From: Rhodocyclaceae bacterium
GTDB taxonomy: Bacteria > Pseudomonadota > Gammaproteobacteria > Burkholderiales > Rhodocyclaceae
NCBI GenBank assembly: GCA_028869135.1
Contig: JAGWTC010000009.1
Location: forward strand, 1 to 64,000
Length of the DNA: 64,000 nt
Direction of reading: 5' to 3'
A program made the translations under genes and the position numbers. The notes below the pieces were generated by a model. The model saw only the letters and a program-made list of their open reading frames with translations, searched no databases and was not told where the DNA came from. Positions 30,155 to 39,321 of this stretch are shown one piece after another. Position 1 is the stretch's first letter; the number at the start of each line of letters is the position of its first letter.

Positions 30155-30690
30155 TGCAGACGGAAGGTGATCGGCAGGATGATTTCGGTACGTCCGCCGG
30201 TATTGAGGCGGCCCGCGCGCAAGGCGGATTGCAGCGCGGCGTGATCGAGCTCGGGGTAACCGCTGCCGGCCGCGACGCTGGCTTCGAGGATGGCGCCGCT
30301 GGCGTCGAACTTCAGCAGCAGGTGCACGGTTCCTTCGTGCCCCGCCTCGATCGCCGCCTGCGGGTACAGAATATGTTCGGACAACTTGCGCACGGCGCGC
30401 TGTTCGTCGGCGCTTTTCAGTCGCGCGGGTTTTCCGGCCTGTGCTTTCGGTACGGGCTTGGGCGTCGGCGCCGGGCGTGTCTCTTCGGGGGCGAGCGTAT
30501 TCTTCTCGAAGATATCCGGTGCGGGGGGCGCCGGCGGCGCGGCGGGGCTGGGCTCGGGAATTGCGAGCCGGGCTTCGAGCCGTACCGGCTTGATCGGCGC
30601 GGGCGCAGACCAACGCCCCCCCAGCAGGGCCAGGTGGAGCAGGGCGGAGAGCGTCAGCGCGAGGCAGATGCGGGTTGCGGAAGGCGTCAT
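30151..30690 (-). CDS. TonB-like energy transducer protein
   Basis: A 179-residue protein with an N-terminal membrane anchor (about 8-25), a proline-rich spacer (about 30-85) and a C-terminal TonB-type domain (about 90-179, including LYPQAAIEAGHEGTVHLLLKFDASG). No ExbB/ExbD genes are next to it, so whether it energises outer-membrane receptors is unclear. Start ATG at 30690; a TTG 7 codons upstream is an alternative. It is the first gene of a two-gene unit with dacB. Confidence 0.8.
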   Translation of the reverse strand: MTPSATRICLALTLSALLHLALLGGRWSAPAPIKPVRLEARLAIPEPSPAAPPAPPAPDIFEKNTLAPEETRPAPTPKPVPKAQAGKPARLKSADEQRAVRKLSEHILYPQAAIEAGHEGTVHLLLKFDASGAILEASVAAGSGYPELDHAALQSALRAGRLNTGGRTEIILPITFRLQ

Positions 30691-30771
30691 GGGGACGTCA
30701 AGGCATATCAATGACTTATGCAGGCTGCCTGCATTCTGCTATAAGGCGCTACGGACTGTAGGGAGCTGGAA

Positions 30772-31899
30772 GTGAAGAACTCTTGGCGTACTCGCCTTTT
30801 TATTCTCGGAATGTGCGCGGCGATGCTGCAGTCAGCGGCTGCGGCGCCCGAGGTTTCGCCCGTGACATTCGGGCTGGCCATTGAGCGCGGCGACGTGGAT
30901 CAGGCGCGGCGCTGGCTTGACGGCGGCCTGCCGGTGGATTTTGTCGGCGACCGGGTCGGGACCGGACTCATGATTGCGGCCTGGGAAGGCAATGTGCGCA
31001 TGATGGAGCTTTTCGTGCAGCGCGGCGCCCGGCTCGACGCGGTCAACAGAAACGGCGAGCAGGCGCTGCAACTGGCCGCCTTCAAGGGCAACTTCGAAGC
31101 GGTGAAATGGCTGCTCGACCACGGCGCGCCTCTGGAGCGGCGCGGCAACGAGTGGGGCGCCCTGCACTACGCGGTGTTCAACGGTCATCGCGAGCTTGCG
31201 CAGTACCTGATCAACCGCGGCGCCAACGTCAATGCGCGCGCTCCCAATCTCGCCACATCGCTGATGCTGGCGGCCCGCGAAGGGCAGGAGGCGCTGGCCG
31301 AAGATCTGGTCAAGGCCGGCGCCGACCCCAGCCTGACCAACGATCTCGGCGAGACGCCGCTGGCCTGGGCCATGCGCCACGGCAATGCGAGCATCGCCAA
31401 GCTGGTGAGTTCCCCCGAGGCCTTTGCCAATGCGGTGCGCAACCAGCCTGCGCAGATTCCGCCGCCGGTGCGCTCGGTGGCGGCGCCGCAGCAGATCGAG
31501 GACTTGTTGCGGCGCATCCGCCAGGCTGAAGGGCAGAACCTGCCGACTGCCGGCCTGCGCAAGCAGTTGGCTACGGTTTTGCTGCGTCAGCGCGAGGAAA
31601 ACAAGCGCACCCTGGCTGAAGCCGAGAAAAGGAATGCGGGCGCGGTCAAAGGCATCGTGATCACGGCGCAAAGGCAAGGCGGCGGGGAAAAGGCCGAAAT
31701 GGTCTATGGTTCATCCCCGACGCCCGCTTCCGCACCGACTGTCGCGGCGCCGCCCGCACCCGCTGCGGCGCGCGGTGGCGACGCCAAGCAGGACAATATC
31801 CAGATTCTGCTGGCGCGTATCCGCGCTGCCAAGGCTGCAGGGCAGCCGACCGACGACCTGCGCAAGCAGTTGATGGAGGCCGTCGCCGGCTACAAATAG
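30772..31899 (+). CDS. Exported ankyrin-repeat protein
   Basis: A 375-residue protein with an N-terminal signal peptide (about 1-25) and about five ankyrin repeats (residues 31-210; for example GEQALQLAAFKGNFEAVKWLLDHG), so it should act in the periplasm. Start is GTG at 30772 with GGGAGCTGGA upstream. The C-terminal part has two copies of a helical motif ending in LRKQL (242-266 and 343-367) separated by an Ala/Pro-rich spacer. Partner unknown. It is convergent with the solo LuxR gene, 8 bases away. Confidence 0.85.
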   Translation: MKNSWRTRLFILGMCAAMLQSAAAAPEVSPVTFGLAIERGDVDQARRWLDGGLPVDFVGDRVGTGLMIAAWEGNVRMMELFVQRGARLDAVNRNGEQALQLAAFKGNFEAVKWLLDHGAPLERRGNEWGALHYAVFNGHRELAQYLINRGANVNARAPNLATSLMLAAREGQEALAEDLVKAGADPSLTNDLGETPLAWAMRHGNASIAKLVSSPEAFANAVRNQPAQIPPPVRSVAAPQQIEDLLRRIRQAEGQNLPTAGLRKQLATVLLRQREENKRTLAEAEKRNAGAVKGIVITAQRQGGGEKAEMVYGSSPTPASAPTVAAPPAPAAARGGDAKQDNIQILLARIRAAKAAGQPTDDLRKQLMEAVAGYK

Positions 31900-31907
31900 G
31901 CCGGGCC

Positions 31908-32210
31908 TTACTGCAGCGCGGCCGTCTGGCTCAAAGTCAGAATACGGCTGATCGCCTGGGCGCGATTGCGCACGTCGATCTTGCGGAAGATGCGCTGCAG
32001 ATGATTCTTCACGGTGAACTGGCTGATGCCGAGAATCAAGCCGATCTCGACATTGGTCTTGCCGTGGCCGACCCAATGCATGATTTCCTGTTCGCGCTCG
32101 CTCAGGCGGGTGCTGTCGTCCTCGATCTGGGGGGCCGGCGGGCGCGGCGCGGAGGCGGGCTTGTTGTAAGACCATTCAGTGCCATAGTGGGTAAGAAGGC
32201 TGGCAGACAT
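31908..32210 (-). CDS. Solo LuxR-type HTH regulator
   Basis: A 100-residue protein that is little more than a DNA-binding domain: a 35-residue unstructured, Pro-rich N-terminus, then the LuxR/GerE helix-turn-helix (about 36-95; RLSEREQEIMHWVGHGKTNVE, ILGISQFTVKNHLQRIFRK). It has no receiver or autoinducer domain. The HTH resembles that of EpsA-type regulators linked with exopolysaccharide/PEP-CTERM gene sets, from memory of that family. AGGAG lies 8 bases before the ATG. It follows a 61-codon ORF behind a sigma-54-like promoter. Confidence 0.85.
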   Translation of the reverse strand: MSASLLTHYGTEWSYNKPASAPRPPAPQIEDDSTRLSEREQEIMHWVGHGKTNVEIGLILGISQFTVKNHLQRIFRKIDVRNRAQAISRILTLSQTAALQ

Positions 32211-32247
32211 GTTTGTAACTCCTGTGATTAAGGAAAAAAACGGCTTG

Positions 32248-32261
32248 TGACCGACAGGTCA
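32248..32261 (-). other. Possible weak attenuator between the small ORF and the LuxR gene
   Basis: TGACC/GGTCA stem with a TGTC loop on the minus strand overlaps the stop codon of the 61-codon ORF. A run of seven T begins 7 bases after the stem. The stem is short and offset from the run, so termination would be partial at best. Confidence 0.25.
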
Positions 32262-32444
32262 AGCGGGCTTGTGTCCCAGCCAGGGGTAGAGGCTGAAGCC
32301 GGAATGCTTGCCTGATTGTTGGGCGCGAACCTTTGCATGCAAGGCTTGCGGGAGCGTGGGTCCAACCGCCTGGACAATGCCGAAGGCACGGGCGGTGGTG
32401 TGAGTGATAGCGCTGCATCGGACGCTAAATTCTTTTAAAGACAT
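32259..32444 (-). CDS. Small unknown ORF upstream of the solo LuxR gene
   Basis: A 61-residue open frame starting MSLKEFSVRCSAITHTTARA, with AAGGAA spaced 6 bases from the ATG. It has no signal peptide, membrane segment or known domain that I recognise; composition is mildly basic. Support comes from the ribosome site, the sigma-54-like promoter just upstream, and the LuxR-type gene 48 bases downstream on the same strand. It could be a real small protein or a leader peptide; coding status is unproven. Confidence 0.4.
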   Translation of the reverse strand: MSLKEFSVRCSAITHTTARAFGIVQAVGPTLPQALHAKVRAQQSGKHSGFSLYPWLGHKPA

Positions 32445-32472
32445 ACGGGTTTCCTTGCTTTGTGAGACATGT

Positions 32473-32485
32473 CCGGCATGGCCGG
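32473..32485 (-). other. Hairpin in the leader of the small-ORF/LuxR unit
   Basis: CCGGC/GCCGG stem with a three-base loop, just downstream of the transcription start predicted from the sigma-54 promoter (near 32486) and 29 bases before the small-ORF ATG. Possibly stabilises the 5' end of the message. Confidence 0.3.
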
Positions 32486-32496
32486 CTCCCTGTCTT

Positions 32497-32512
32497 TGCA
32501 AGAATGCTGCCA
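32497..32512 (-). promoter_or_regulatory. Near-consensus sigma-54 promoter
   Basis: On the minus strand the sequence is TGGCAGCATTCTTGCA: the -24 element TGGCA and -12 element TTGCA match the sigma-54 consensus with exact spacing. Transcription would start near 32486 and read the 61-codon ORF and then the solo LuxR gene. The sequence farther upstream is A/T-rich and carries TGTC..GACA palindromes. Confidence 0.7.
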
Positions 32513-32576
32513 GGTTTATGTCTTCAATAAAAACAATGACATATCTTTAAATGATACCTTGGCAACAATTTCAAAC

Positions 32577-32586
32577 TGTCGCGACA
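32577..32586. promoter_or_regulatory. Candidate activator palindrome
   Basis: TGTCGCGACA, a perfect 10-bp palindrome, is centred about 71 bp upstream of the -24 GG of the minus-strand sigma-54 promoter. The related TGTCGACA sits at nearly the same distance from the PEP-CTERM promoter. Confidence 0.35.
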
Positions 32587-32641
32587 TGGCGACGATAGCG
32601 CCGATCTGCCCGCTAAGTTGTTGATCTTCGGCGTCTTAATA

Positions 32642-32659
32642 TGTCGTCGCTCGGCGACA
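32642..32659. promoter_or_regulatory. Second candidate activator repeat
   Basis: Half-sites TGTCG and CGACA separated by 8 bases, about 140 bp upstream of the same sigma-54 promoter. It has the same half-sites as the closer palindrome at 32577-32586. The rest of 32520-32800 shows no gene I can support. Confidence 0.25.
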
Positions 32660-32805
32660 GGCGGCCATGGGCTTTCAAAAAGCGGGCCGCGCACAGAAAA
32701 AATGCGCTGGCAGCCGGGGGGCAGGCACGCTCGGTGCGTTTGCGCTGTGGCCCCTGCCGGCTGGAGGTATTGGCAGTCAGGTCGGAACGGGTATGCATCG
32801 AGGCC

Positions 32806-32834
32806 TTGAAAAATTAAGTCACCGCCTCTACTAT
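32806..32834 (+). promoter_or_regulatory. groESL promoter
   Basis: -35 TTGAAA (32806-32811), a 17-base spacer and -10 TACTAT (32829-32834), sigma-70 type. The CTTGAA at the -35 also resembles a heat-shock sigma-32 half-site. The CIRCE element starts at the last base of the -10 box, so repressor binding would block initiation. Confidence 0.75.
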
Positions 32835-32860
32835 TAGCACTCGTTGGAGATGAGTGCTAA
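32834..32860. promoter_or_regulatory. CIRCE operator (HrcA-binding)
   Basis: TTAGCACTC and GAGTGCTAA separated by 9 bases, a perfect match to the CIRCE inverted repeat bound by the heat-shock repressor HrcA. It lies 103 bases before groES. hrcA itself is not in the window. Confidence 0.95.
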
Positions 32861-32963
32861 TCATCTGGCTGCAACAATGCCGGCCCACACTTCCTCTACG
32901 CAGTTTTTGTTGTGCTTCTGTGGCGTAAAACGCCGCTTTTTATAAATATCAAGGAGTTGCTTT

Positions 32964-33254
32964 ATGAAGATTCGTCCTTTGCACGACCGTGTGATCGTCA
33001 AGCGTCTGGAAGAAGAAACCAAGACGGCTTCCGGCATTGTTCTGCCGGATTCGGCTACCGAGAAGCCCGATCAAGGCACCGTTCTGGCAATCGGCGCCGG
33101 CAAGATCCTCGAAGACGGCAAGGTTCGCCCGATGTCCGTGAAGGTCGGCGAGCGTGTTCTGTTCGGCAAGTACGCCGGTCAGGCTGTCAAGGTCGATGGC
33201 GAGGAAGTGCTCGTCATGCGCGAAGAAGACATCGTTGGTGTCGTCGAAGCCTAA
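32964..33254 (+). CDS. groES: Co-chaperonin GroES
   Basis: Heptameric lid of the GroEL folding chamber, 96 residues. It opens [21 protein letters not shown] and has the mobile-loop region with GIVLPDSA and the C-terminal [22 protein letters not shown] is 8 bases before the ATG. Transcription with groEL from the CIRCE-controlled promoter is clear from layout. Confidence 0.98.
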   Translation: MKIRPLHDRVIVKRLEEETKTASGIVLPDSATEKPDQGTVLAIGAGKILEDGKVRPMSVKVGERVLFGKYAGQAVKVDGEEVLVMREEDIVGVVEA

Positions 33255-33268
33255 TCGCCGCTAACTAA

Positions 33269-34933
<1,665 letters not shown>

Positions 34934-34970
34934 TTTGGCGTAGCCAATTACATCTGAGGAGCTCAGAACA

Positions 34971-34990
34971 GGGAGAACCCAGGTTCTCCC
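34971..34990 (+). other. Hairpin downstream of groEL
   Basis: GGGAGAACC/GGTTCTCCC with a CA loop, a perfect 9-bp stem followed by C-rich sequence without a T-run. It precedes the main terminator by 40 bases and may protect the message 3' end. Confidence 0.5.
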
Positions 34991-35030
34991 CGTACCCCTC
35001 TCCTTAGGCCTGGCTTAGGTCAGGCCAAAA

Positions 35031-35064
35031 CAAAACACCCCGCTTTTGCGGGGTGTTTTGTTTT
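35031..35064 (+). terminator. groESL terminator
   Basis: CAAAACACCCCGC/GCGGGGTGTTTTG, a perfect 13-bp stem with a TTTT loop, followed by TTTT. Ends the groESL operon. Confidence 0.9.
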
Positions 35065-35139
35065 GGGTATGCGCTTGGCAGAGCGTGTCCCGGGCTGTCG
35101 GGTTCGGGCGCCGGAGGTGGTGGTCGGCGAAAAAGATGG

Positions 35140-35174
35140 CGGGAGCAGGCGGCTAGTCAGGTTGCCTGCTCCCG
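35140..35174. other. 11-bp inverted repeat before the two-component pair
   Basis: CGGGAGCAGGC/GCCTGCTCCCG around a 13-base loop, in the 300-base stretch between the groEL terminator and the response regulator. No T-run follows. The rest of 35065-35364 shows no gene; this is the upstream region of the regulator operon. Confidence 0.45.
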
Positions 35175-35364
35175 GAGTCGATTAGCCTGGTAGCAGGCAA
35201 TCTTCCCAAACCGAATGGAGAACAGCAACTTCAGTCTACTCAGGCTCGCTTGCGCAAGACTTACGGCTTGCATGTCCCTGAAATGGGAAACTGCAATGGA
35301 AAGCCGGGTTCATTTCCGGCTTTGTCTGGGGCGCGGCCGAAGAGTCTTGCTATCCTTGCGGCCT

Positions 35365-36036
35365 ATGAGAATCCTCCTGGTTGAAGATGACCTTCTGATT
35401 GCGGACGGTCTTTGCGCCTCGCTGCGCAAGGGCGGCTATGCCGTCGATCACGTCGATAACGGTCAGGAGGCCGATACCGCATTGCTGGGGCAGAGCTACG
35501 ATCTGCTGATTCTGGATCTCGGTCTGCCGCGCCTTTCCGGGATCGAGGTCCTGAAGCGCCTGCGCGCCCGGAAGTCGCCCTTGCCGGTGCTGGTACTGAC
35601 GGCGCAGGATGGCATCGATGACCGTGTGCGCGGCCTTGATGCCGGCGCCGATGATTACCTCACCAAGCCGTTCGCCTTGCCGGAGCTGGAAGCGCGCGTG
35701 CGCGCCCTGACTCGCCGCGGTACCGGGCAGGGAACGCTGATCGAGGTCGGCGATCTGGTGTTCGATCAGGTGGAGCGCGTGGTCCGGCTTGGCAACCGCA
35801 CCATCGATCTGTCCTCGCGCGAGCTCGAACTGCTGGAGGTCATGCTGCTGCGCGCCGGCCGTCTCGTCAGCAAGGAACATCTGATCGACCATCTCTGCGC
35901 ATGGGGCGAGGAGGTCAGCACCAATGCCATCGAGGTCTATGTGCACCGTTTGCGCAAGAAGCTGGAGCCCGGCGGTGTGCGTATCTCGACCATGCGCGGA
36001 CTCGGCTACTGTCTGGAAAAACCGAATGCCAAATGA
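35365..36036 (+). CDS. OmpR-family response regulator, TctD-like
   Basis: A 223-residue regulator. The receiver domain (1-115) has the acidic pair Asp8/Asp9, phospho-acceptor Asp51 (LLILDLGLP) and Lys in YLTKPF; the winged-helix DNA-binding domain follows (about 128-222, ending TMRGLGYCLEK). The ATG at 35365 is the natural start of the receiver (MRILLVEDD), although the ribosome site is poor; a 50-codon upstream extension is not credible. It overlaps the kinase gene by 11 bases. By pairing and context it probably controls the downstream transporter. Confidence 0.88.
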   Translation: MRILLVEDDLLIADGLCASLRKGGYAVDHVDNGQEADTALLGQSYDLLILDLGLPRLSGIEVLKRLRARKSPLPVLVLTAQDGIDDRVRGLDAGADDYLTKPFALPELEARVRALTRRGTGQGTLIEVGDLVFDQVERVVRLGNRTIDLSSRELELLEVMLLRAGRLVSKEHLIDHLCAWGEEVSTNAIEVYVHRLRKKLEPGGVRISTMRGLGYCLEKPNAK

Positions 36037-37444
36037 GGCACGGCGCCGCTTCAGGTGGCGGATGAGCTTCGATACGCTGCTGGCTGAAATCCTGCTGTGG
36101 CTGCTGATCATCCTGCTGATGGTGTGGTCCATCGGCGTCGTGATGATTTACAACGTGACCGGCAAGTTCGCCAACGAGCCTTACGACGTTGTGCTGTCGA
36201 ATAATGTTCAGGCGCTGGCCAATGTCGTCGGCTTCAGCGCGGGTCGCATCAGCATCAATCTGCCGCGCGCGGCGCGCGAAATTCTGGTGACCGACTCGAA
36301 GGACAGGATATATATCCAGATCGTCAATGCGCAGGGCGTACTGCTGGTCGGCGATGACGCCATTCCCTGGGTGCCGCATTCGGAAAACGTCGTACTCGAC
36401 AAGATTTCCCTGCGCGACGACGAAATCGGCGACGAGGATGTCCGCGTGGCCTGGTTGTTCAAGCGCGTTGCACCGGATACCGAACCCTTGCTGGTGCAGG
36501 TTGCGGAAACGCGCAACAAGCGGAACGGAATGGCGGCGCGCATTGTTTCCTCCGTCATCGTGCCGCAGTTCGTCATCGTGCCGATTGCGGTGCTGCTGGT
36601 CTACTTCGCAGTGTCTCGCGGCGTTACGCCGCTGCACCGGCTGCAGGACGAATTGCGGGAGCGCCGCCCCAGCGACCTGACGCCGATCAGTCTGAAAAGC
36701 ATTCCCGCCGAAATTCGCCCGCTGATCGAAGCCCTGAACGACACCATGGCGCAACTCGACGAAAGCCTGTCCGAGCAGCGCCGTTTCATTGCCGATGCGG
36801 CGCACCAGCTCAAGACGCCGCTGACCGGATTGCGCACCCAGGCGGAACTGGCCTTGCGCGAAGGGACGCCGGAGCGCATGCAGGTGCGGGTGCGGCACAT
36901 GCTGCAGGCGGTCGAGCGTCTGGCCGACATGACGCAGAAGTTGCTGGTGCTGGCGCGTGCCGAAGCCATGAGTGCGCACAATTCACTCATGGAGAGCGTT
37001 AACCTGGCCGAACTCGTGCCCGATGTCGCTCGCGAATGGGCAACGCACGCGATGGACAAGCGCATCGAGCTGTCTTTCGAGAATTTCACCCATGACAGCA
37101 GGGTACAAGGCAACGCGCGTTTGCTGCATGAGCTGTTCGCCAACCTGATCGACAATGCCATTCGCTATACGCCCGAAGGCGGCAGCGTGGCGATCCTCAT
37201 CAGCCAGGAAGAGGCCCTGTATGTGGACATCGAGGACAGCGGCATCGGCATCGCGGCCGACGAGCGGGACAAGGTGTTCGATCGTTTCTATCGTGTGCTG
37301 GGGACGCATACCGACGGCAGCGGACTGGGGCTGCCCATCGTGAAGGAAATTGCAGCACTGCATCGGATCGACATTGCGTTGCACGATTCCGCCCTGGGCG
37401 GCATTCGCGTGCGTGTGACATTCCGCGACAGCGTCTCTGCGTAA
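36026..37444 (+). CDS. Sensor histidine kinase, TctE-like
   Basis: A 472-residue inner-membrane kinase. Two membrane helices (about 19-41 and 173-195) enclose a periplasmic domain of the kind found in TctE/QseC-type sensors. A HAMP-like linker, an H-box with His260 (DAAHQLKTPLTGL), and an ATPase domain with LIDNAIRYTPEGG and GSGLGLPIVKEI follow. TctE relatives sense tricarboxylates; the ligand here is unknown. It overlaps the regulator by 11 bases and is 103 bases ahead of an MHS transporter, a likely target. Confidence 0.88.
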   Translation: MPNEARRRFRWRMSFDTLLAEILLWLLIILLMVWSIGVVMIYNVTGKFANEPYDVVLSNNVQALANVVGFSAGRISINLPRAAREILVTDSKDRIYIQIVNAQGVLLVGDDAIPWVPHSENVVLDKISLRDDEIGDEDVRVAWLFKRVAPDTEPLLVQVAETRNKRNGMAARIVSSVIVPQFVIVPIAVLLVYFAVSRGVTPLHRLQDELRERRPSDLTPISLKSIPAEIRPLIEALNDTMAQLDESLSEQRRFIADAAHQLKTPLTGLRTQAELALREGTPERMQVRVRHMLQAVERLADMTQKLLVLARAEAMSAHNSLMESVNLAELVPDVAREWATHAMDKRIELSFENFTHDSRVQGNARLLHELFANLIDNAIRYTPEGGSVAILISQEEALYVDIEDSGIGIAADERDKVFDRFYRVLGTHTDGSGLGLPIVKEIAALHRIDIALHDSALGGIRVRVTFRDSVSA

Positions 37445-37547
37445 GTAACTCGTAAGTTCCTCCCCCTAGCATGCACTCCGTCCGGAAATATCCGGATTGC
37501 ATGTCTATGCTTGGTATGCAAGAAAACAATCATCAGGAGGAACTATC

Positions 37548-39206
37548 ATGGCCGAAGCAGGCAGTGGCGCCATCACCAGGGAGGAGCGCAAGGTCATCTT
37601 CGCTTCGTCGCTCGGAACCGTTTTCGAGTGGTACGACTTTTATCTCTATGGTTCGCTTGCGGCCATCATCAGCAAACAGTTCTTCTCGGGCGTCAATGAA
37701 ACGGCCGCCTTTATTTTCGCGCTGCTGGCGTTTGCCGCGGGCTTTGCGGTGCGGCCTTTCGGTGCCATCATCTTCGGCCGCCTCGGCGACCTGATCGGGC
37801 GCAAGTACACCTTCCTCGTCACCATTCTCATCATGGGCATGTCCACGGCCATCGTCGGCATGCTGCCCAACTACGAGGCCATCGGCGTCGCCGCGCCGAT
37901 CATCCTGATCGCGCTGCGTCTCTTGCAAGGCCTTGCGCTGGGCGGCGAGTACGGCGGTGCCGCCACCTATGTCGCCGAACATGCGCCGCACGGCAAGCGC
38001 GGCCTGTTTACGAGCTGGATTCAGACGACCGCAACGCTGGGTCTGTTCATGTCGCTGCTGGTGATCCTGGCCTGTCGCGAAATCCTTGGCAAGGAGTTCG
38101 AGGTCTGGGGCTGGCGCATTCCCTTCCTGATTTCCATCCTGCTGCTGATCATTTCCGTCTACATCCGCATGCAGCTCAACGAATCCCCGATCTTCGTGCG
38201 CATGAAGGAAGAGGGCAAGGGCTCCAAGGCGCCGCTGACCGAGTCGTTCGCGCGCTGGGACAATCTCAAGATCGTGATCATGTCCCTGCTTGGCGGCACC
38301 GCCGGTCAGGCCGTGGTCTGGTACACCGGCCAGTTCTATGCGCTGTTCTTCCTGACACAAACGCTGAAGGTTGATGCTTTCACGGCGAATATCCTCATCG
38401 CCGTGTCGCTGGCGCTGGCAACGCCGTTCTTCGTGATCTTCGGCGGCCTGTCCGACAAGATCGGCCGCAAGCCCATCATCATGGCCGGTTGCATCATCGC
38501 TGCGCTGACCTACTTCCCGATCTTCAAGGGGCTGACGCATTTCGCCAACCCGGATCTGGAGGCCGCGCAGCAGAACGCCCCTGTCACTGTGATTGCCGAT
38601 CCGGCCACCTGCTCCTTCCAGTTCAATCCGGTGGGCACGGCCAGGTTTGTGACCTCCTGCGATATTGCCAAGTCCTTCCTGGCGAAGAGCAGCGTCAACT
38701 ACGCCAATGTCGCCGCGCCGGCAGGAACGGTGGCCAGCATCCATATCGGCGAAGCCGTGATTGCCTCTTTTGAAGGTAAGGATTTGGCAAAGGACGAGCT
38801 GAAGAAGCAGACCGATGAGTTCGGCAAGGCCGTCGCCGCCGCGATCAAGGCCGCTGGCTATCCCGCCAAGGCCAACCCGATCGAAGCTCTCAGCAATCAG
38901 TGGTGGGCGCTGGTCGGCTTGCTGACCATCCTAGTGATCTACGTGACCATGGTGTACGGTCCGATCGCCGCCTGGCTGGTTGAGTTGTTCCCGACGCGCA
39001 TTCGCTATACCTCGATGTCGCTGCCGTATCACATCGGCAATGGCTGGTTCGGCGGCTTCCTGCCGACGACGGCCTTCGCCATGGTCGCGGCGACCGGCGA
39101 CATCTACTATGGCCTCTGGTATCCGATTGTGGTTGCCGTGATGACGGCCGTGCTCGGTATCTTCTTCCTGCCGGAAACCAAGGATCGCGATATTCACCAT
39201 ATCTGA
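37548..39206 (+). CDS. MHS-family MFS transporter with a large extra loop
   Basis: A 552-residue major-facilitator symporter of the metabolite:H+ symporter branch. Signatures: FEWYDFYLYGSLA at the start and GRLGDLIGRKYTF between helices 2 and 3, RLLQGLALGGEYGGAA in helix 4. A polar segment of about 120 residues (330-450), with Cys355 and Cys371, lies between predicted helices 9 and 10, on the periplasmic side if the topology is standard; usual members of about 430-440 residues lack it. AGGAGG lies 7 bases before the ATG at 37548. Substrate unknown, perhaps a carboxylate, given the TctDE-like pair upstream. Confidence 0.85.
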   Translation: MAEAGSGAITREERKVIFASSLGTVFEWYDFYLYGSLAAIISKQFFSGVNETAAFIFALLAFAAGFAVRPFGAIIFGRLGDLIGRKYTFLVTILIMGMSTAIVGMLPNYEAIGVAAPIILIALRLLQGLALGGEYGGAATYVAEHAPHGKRGLFTSWIQTTATLGLFMSLLVILACREILGKEFEVWGWRIPFLISILLLIISVYIRMQLNESPIFVRMKEEGKGSKAPLTESFARWDNLKIVIMSLLGGTAGQAVVWYTGQFYALFFLTQTLKVDAFTANILIAVSLALATPFFVIFGGLSDKIGRKPIIMAGCIIAALTYFPIFKGLTHFANPDLEAAQQNAPVTVIADPATCSFQFNPVGTARFVTSCDIAKSFLAKSSVNYANVAAPAGTVASIHIGEAVIASFEGKDLAKDELKKQTDEFGKAVAAAIKAAGYPAKANPIEALSNQWWALVGLLTILVIYVTMVYGPIAAWLVELFPTRIRYTSMSLPYHIGNGWFGGFLPTTAFAMVAATGDIYYGLWYPIVVAVMTAVLGIFFLPETKDRDIHHI

Positions 39207-39214
39207 TCCGCTAA

Positions 39215-39249
39215 GTCATTGACGGCGCAGCGCATGCGCCGTCAATGAC
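39215..39249. other. 15-bp inverted repeat downstream of the transporter
   Basis: GTCATTGACGGCGCA/TGCGCCGTCAATGAC with a 5-base loop, 8 bases after the transporter stop. Perfect stem but no T-run, so a transcript-end hairpin or factor-dependent stop is more likely than an intrinsic terminator. Confidence 0.6.
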
Positions 39250-39280
39250 GCGGCCTGCGGGCGTTTTGTCGTGGGTCGGC

Positions 39281-39309
39281 TTGCGGTTCGACCTCTTCTC
39301 GGCTATACT
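39281..39309 (+). promoter_or_regulatory. tRNA-Phe promoter
   Basis: -35 TTGCGG (39281-39286), a 17-base spacer and -10 TATACT (39304-39309). A GC-rich discriminator (GCGCCCC) follows, typical of stringently controlled stable RNA promoters. Confidence 0.7.
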
Positions 39310-39321
39310 GCGCCCCTCTTT

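Noticed and set aside
37533-38744. 403-codon minus-strand frame opposite the MHS transporter
   Set aside because: Composition (His/Gln/Asp-rich) is that of an antisense shadow; the plus frame has clear transporter motifs.
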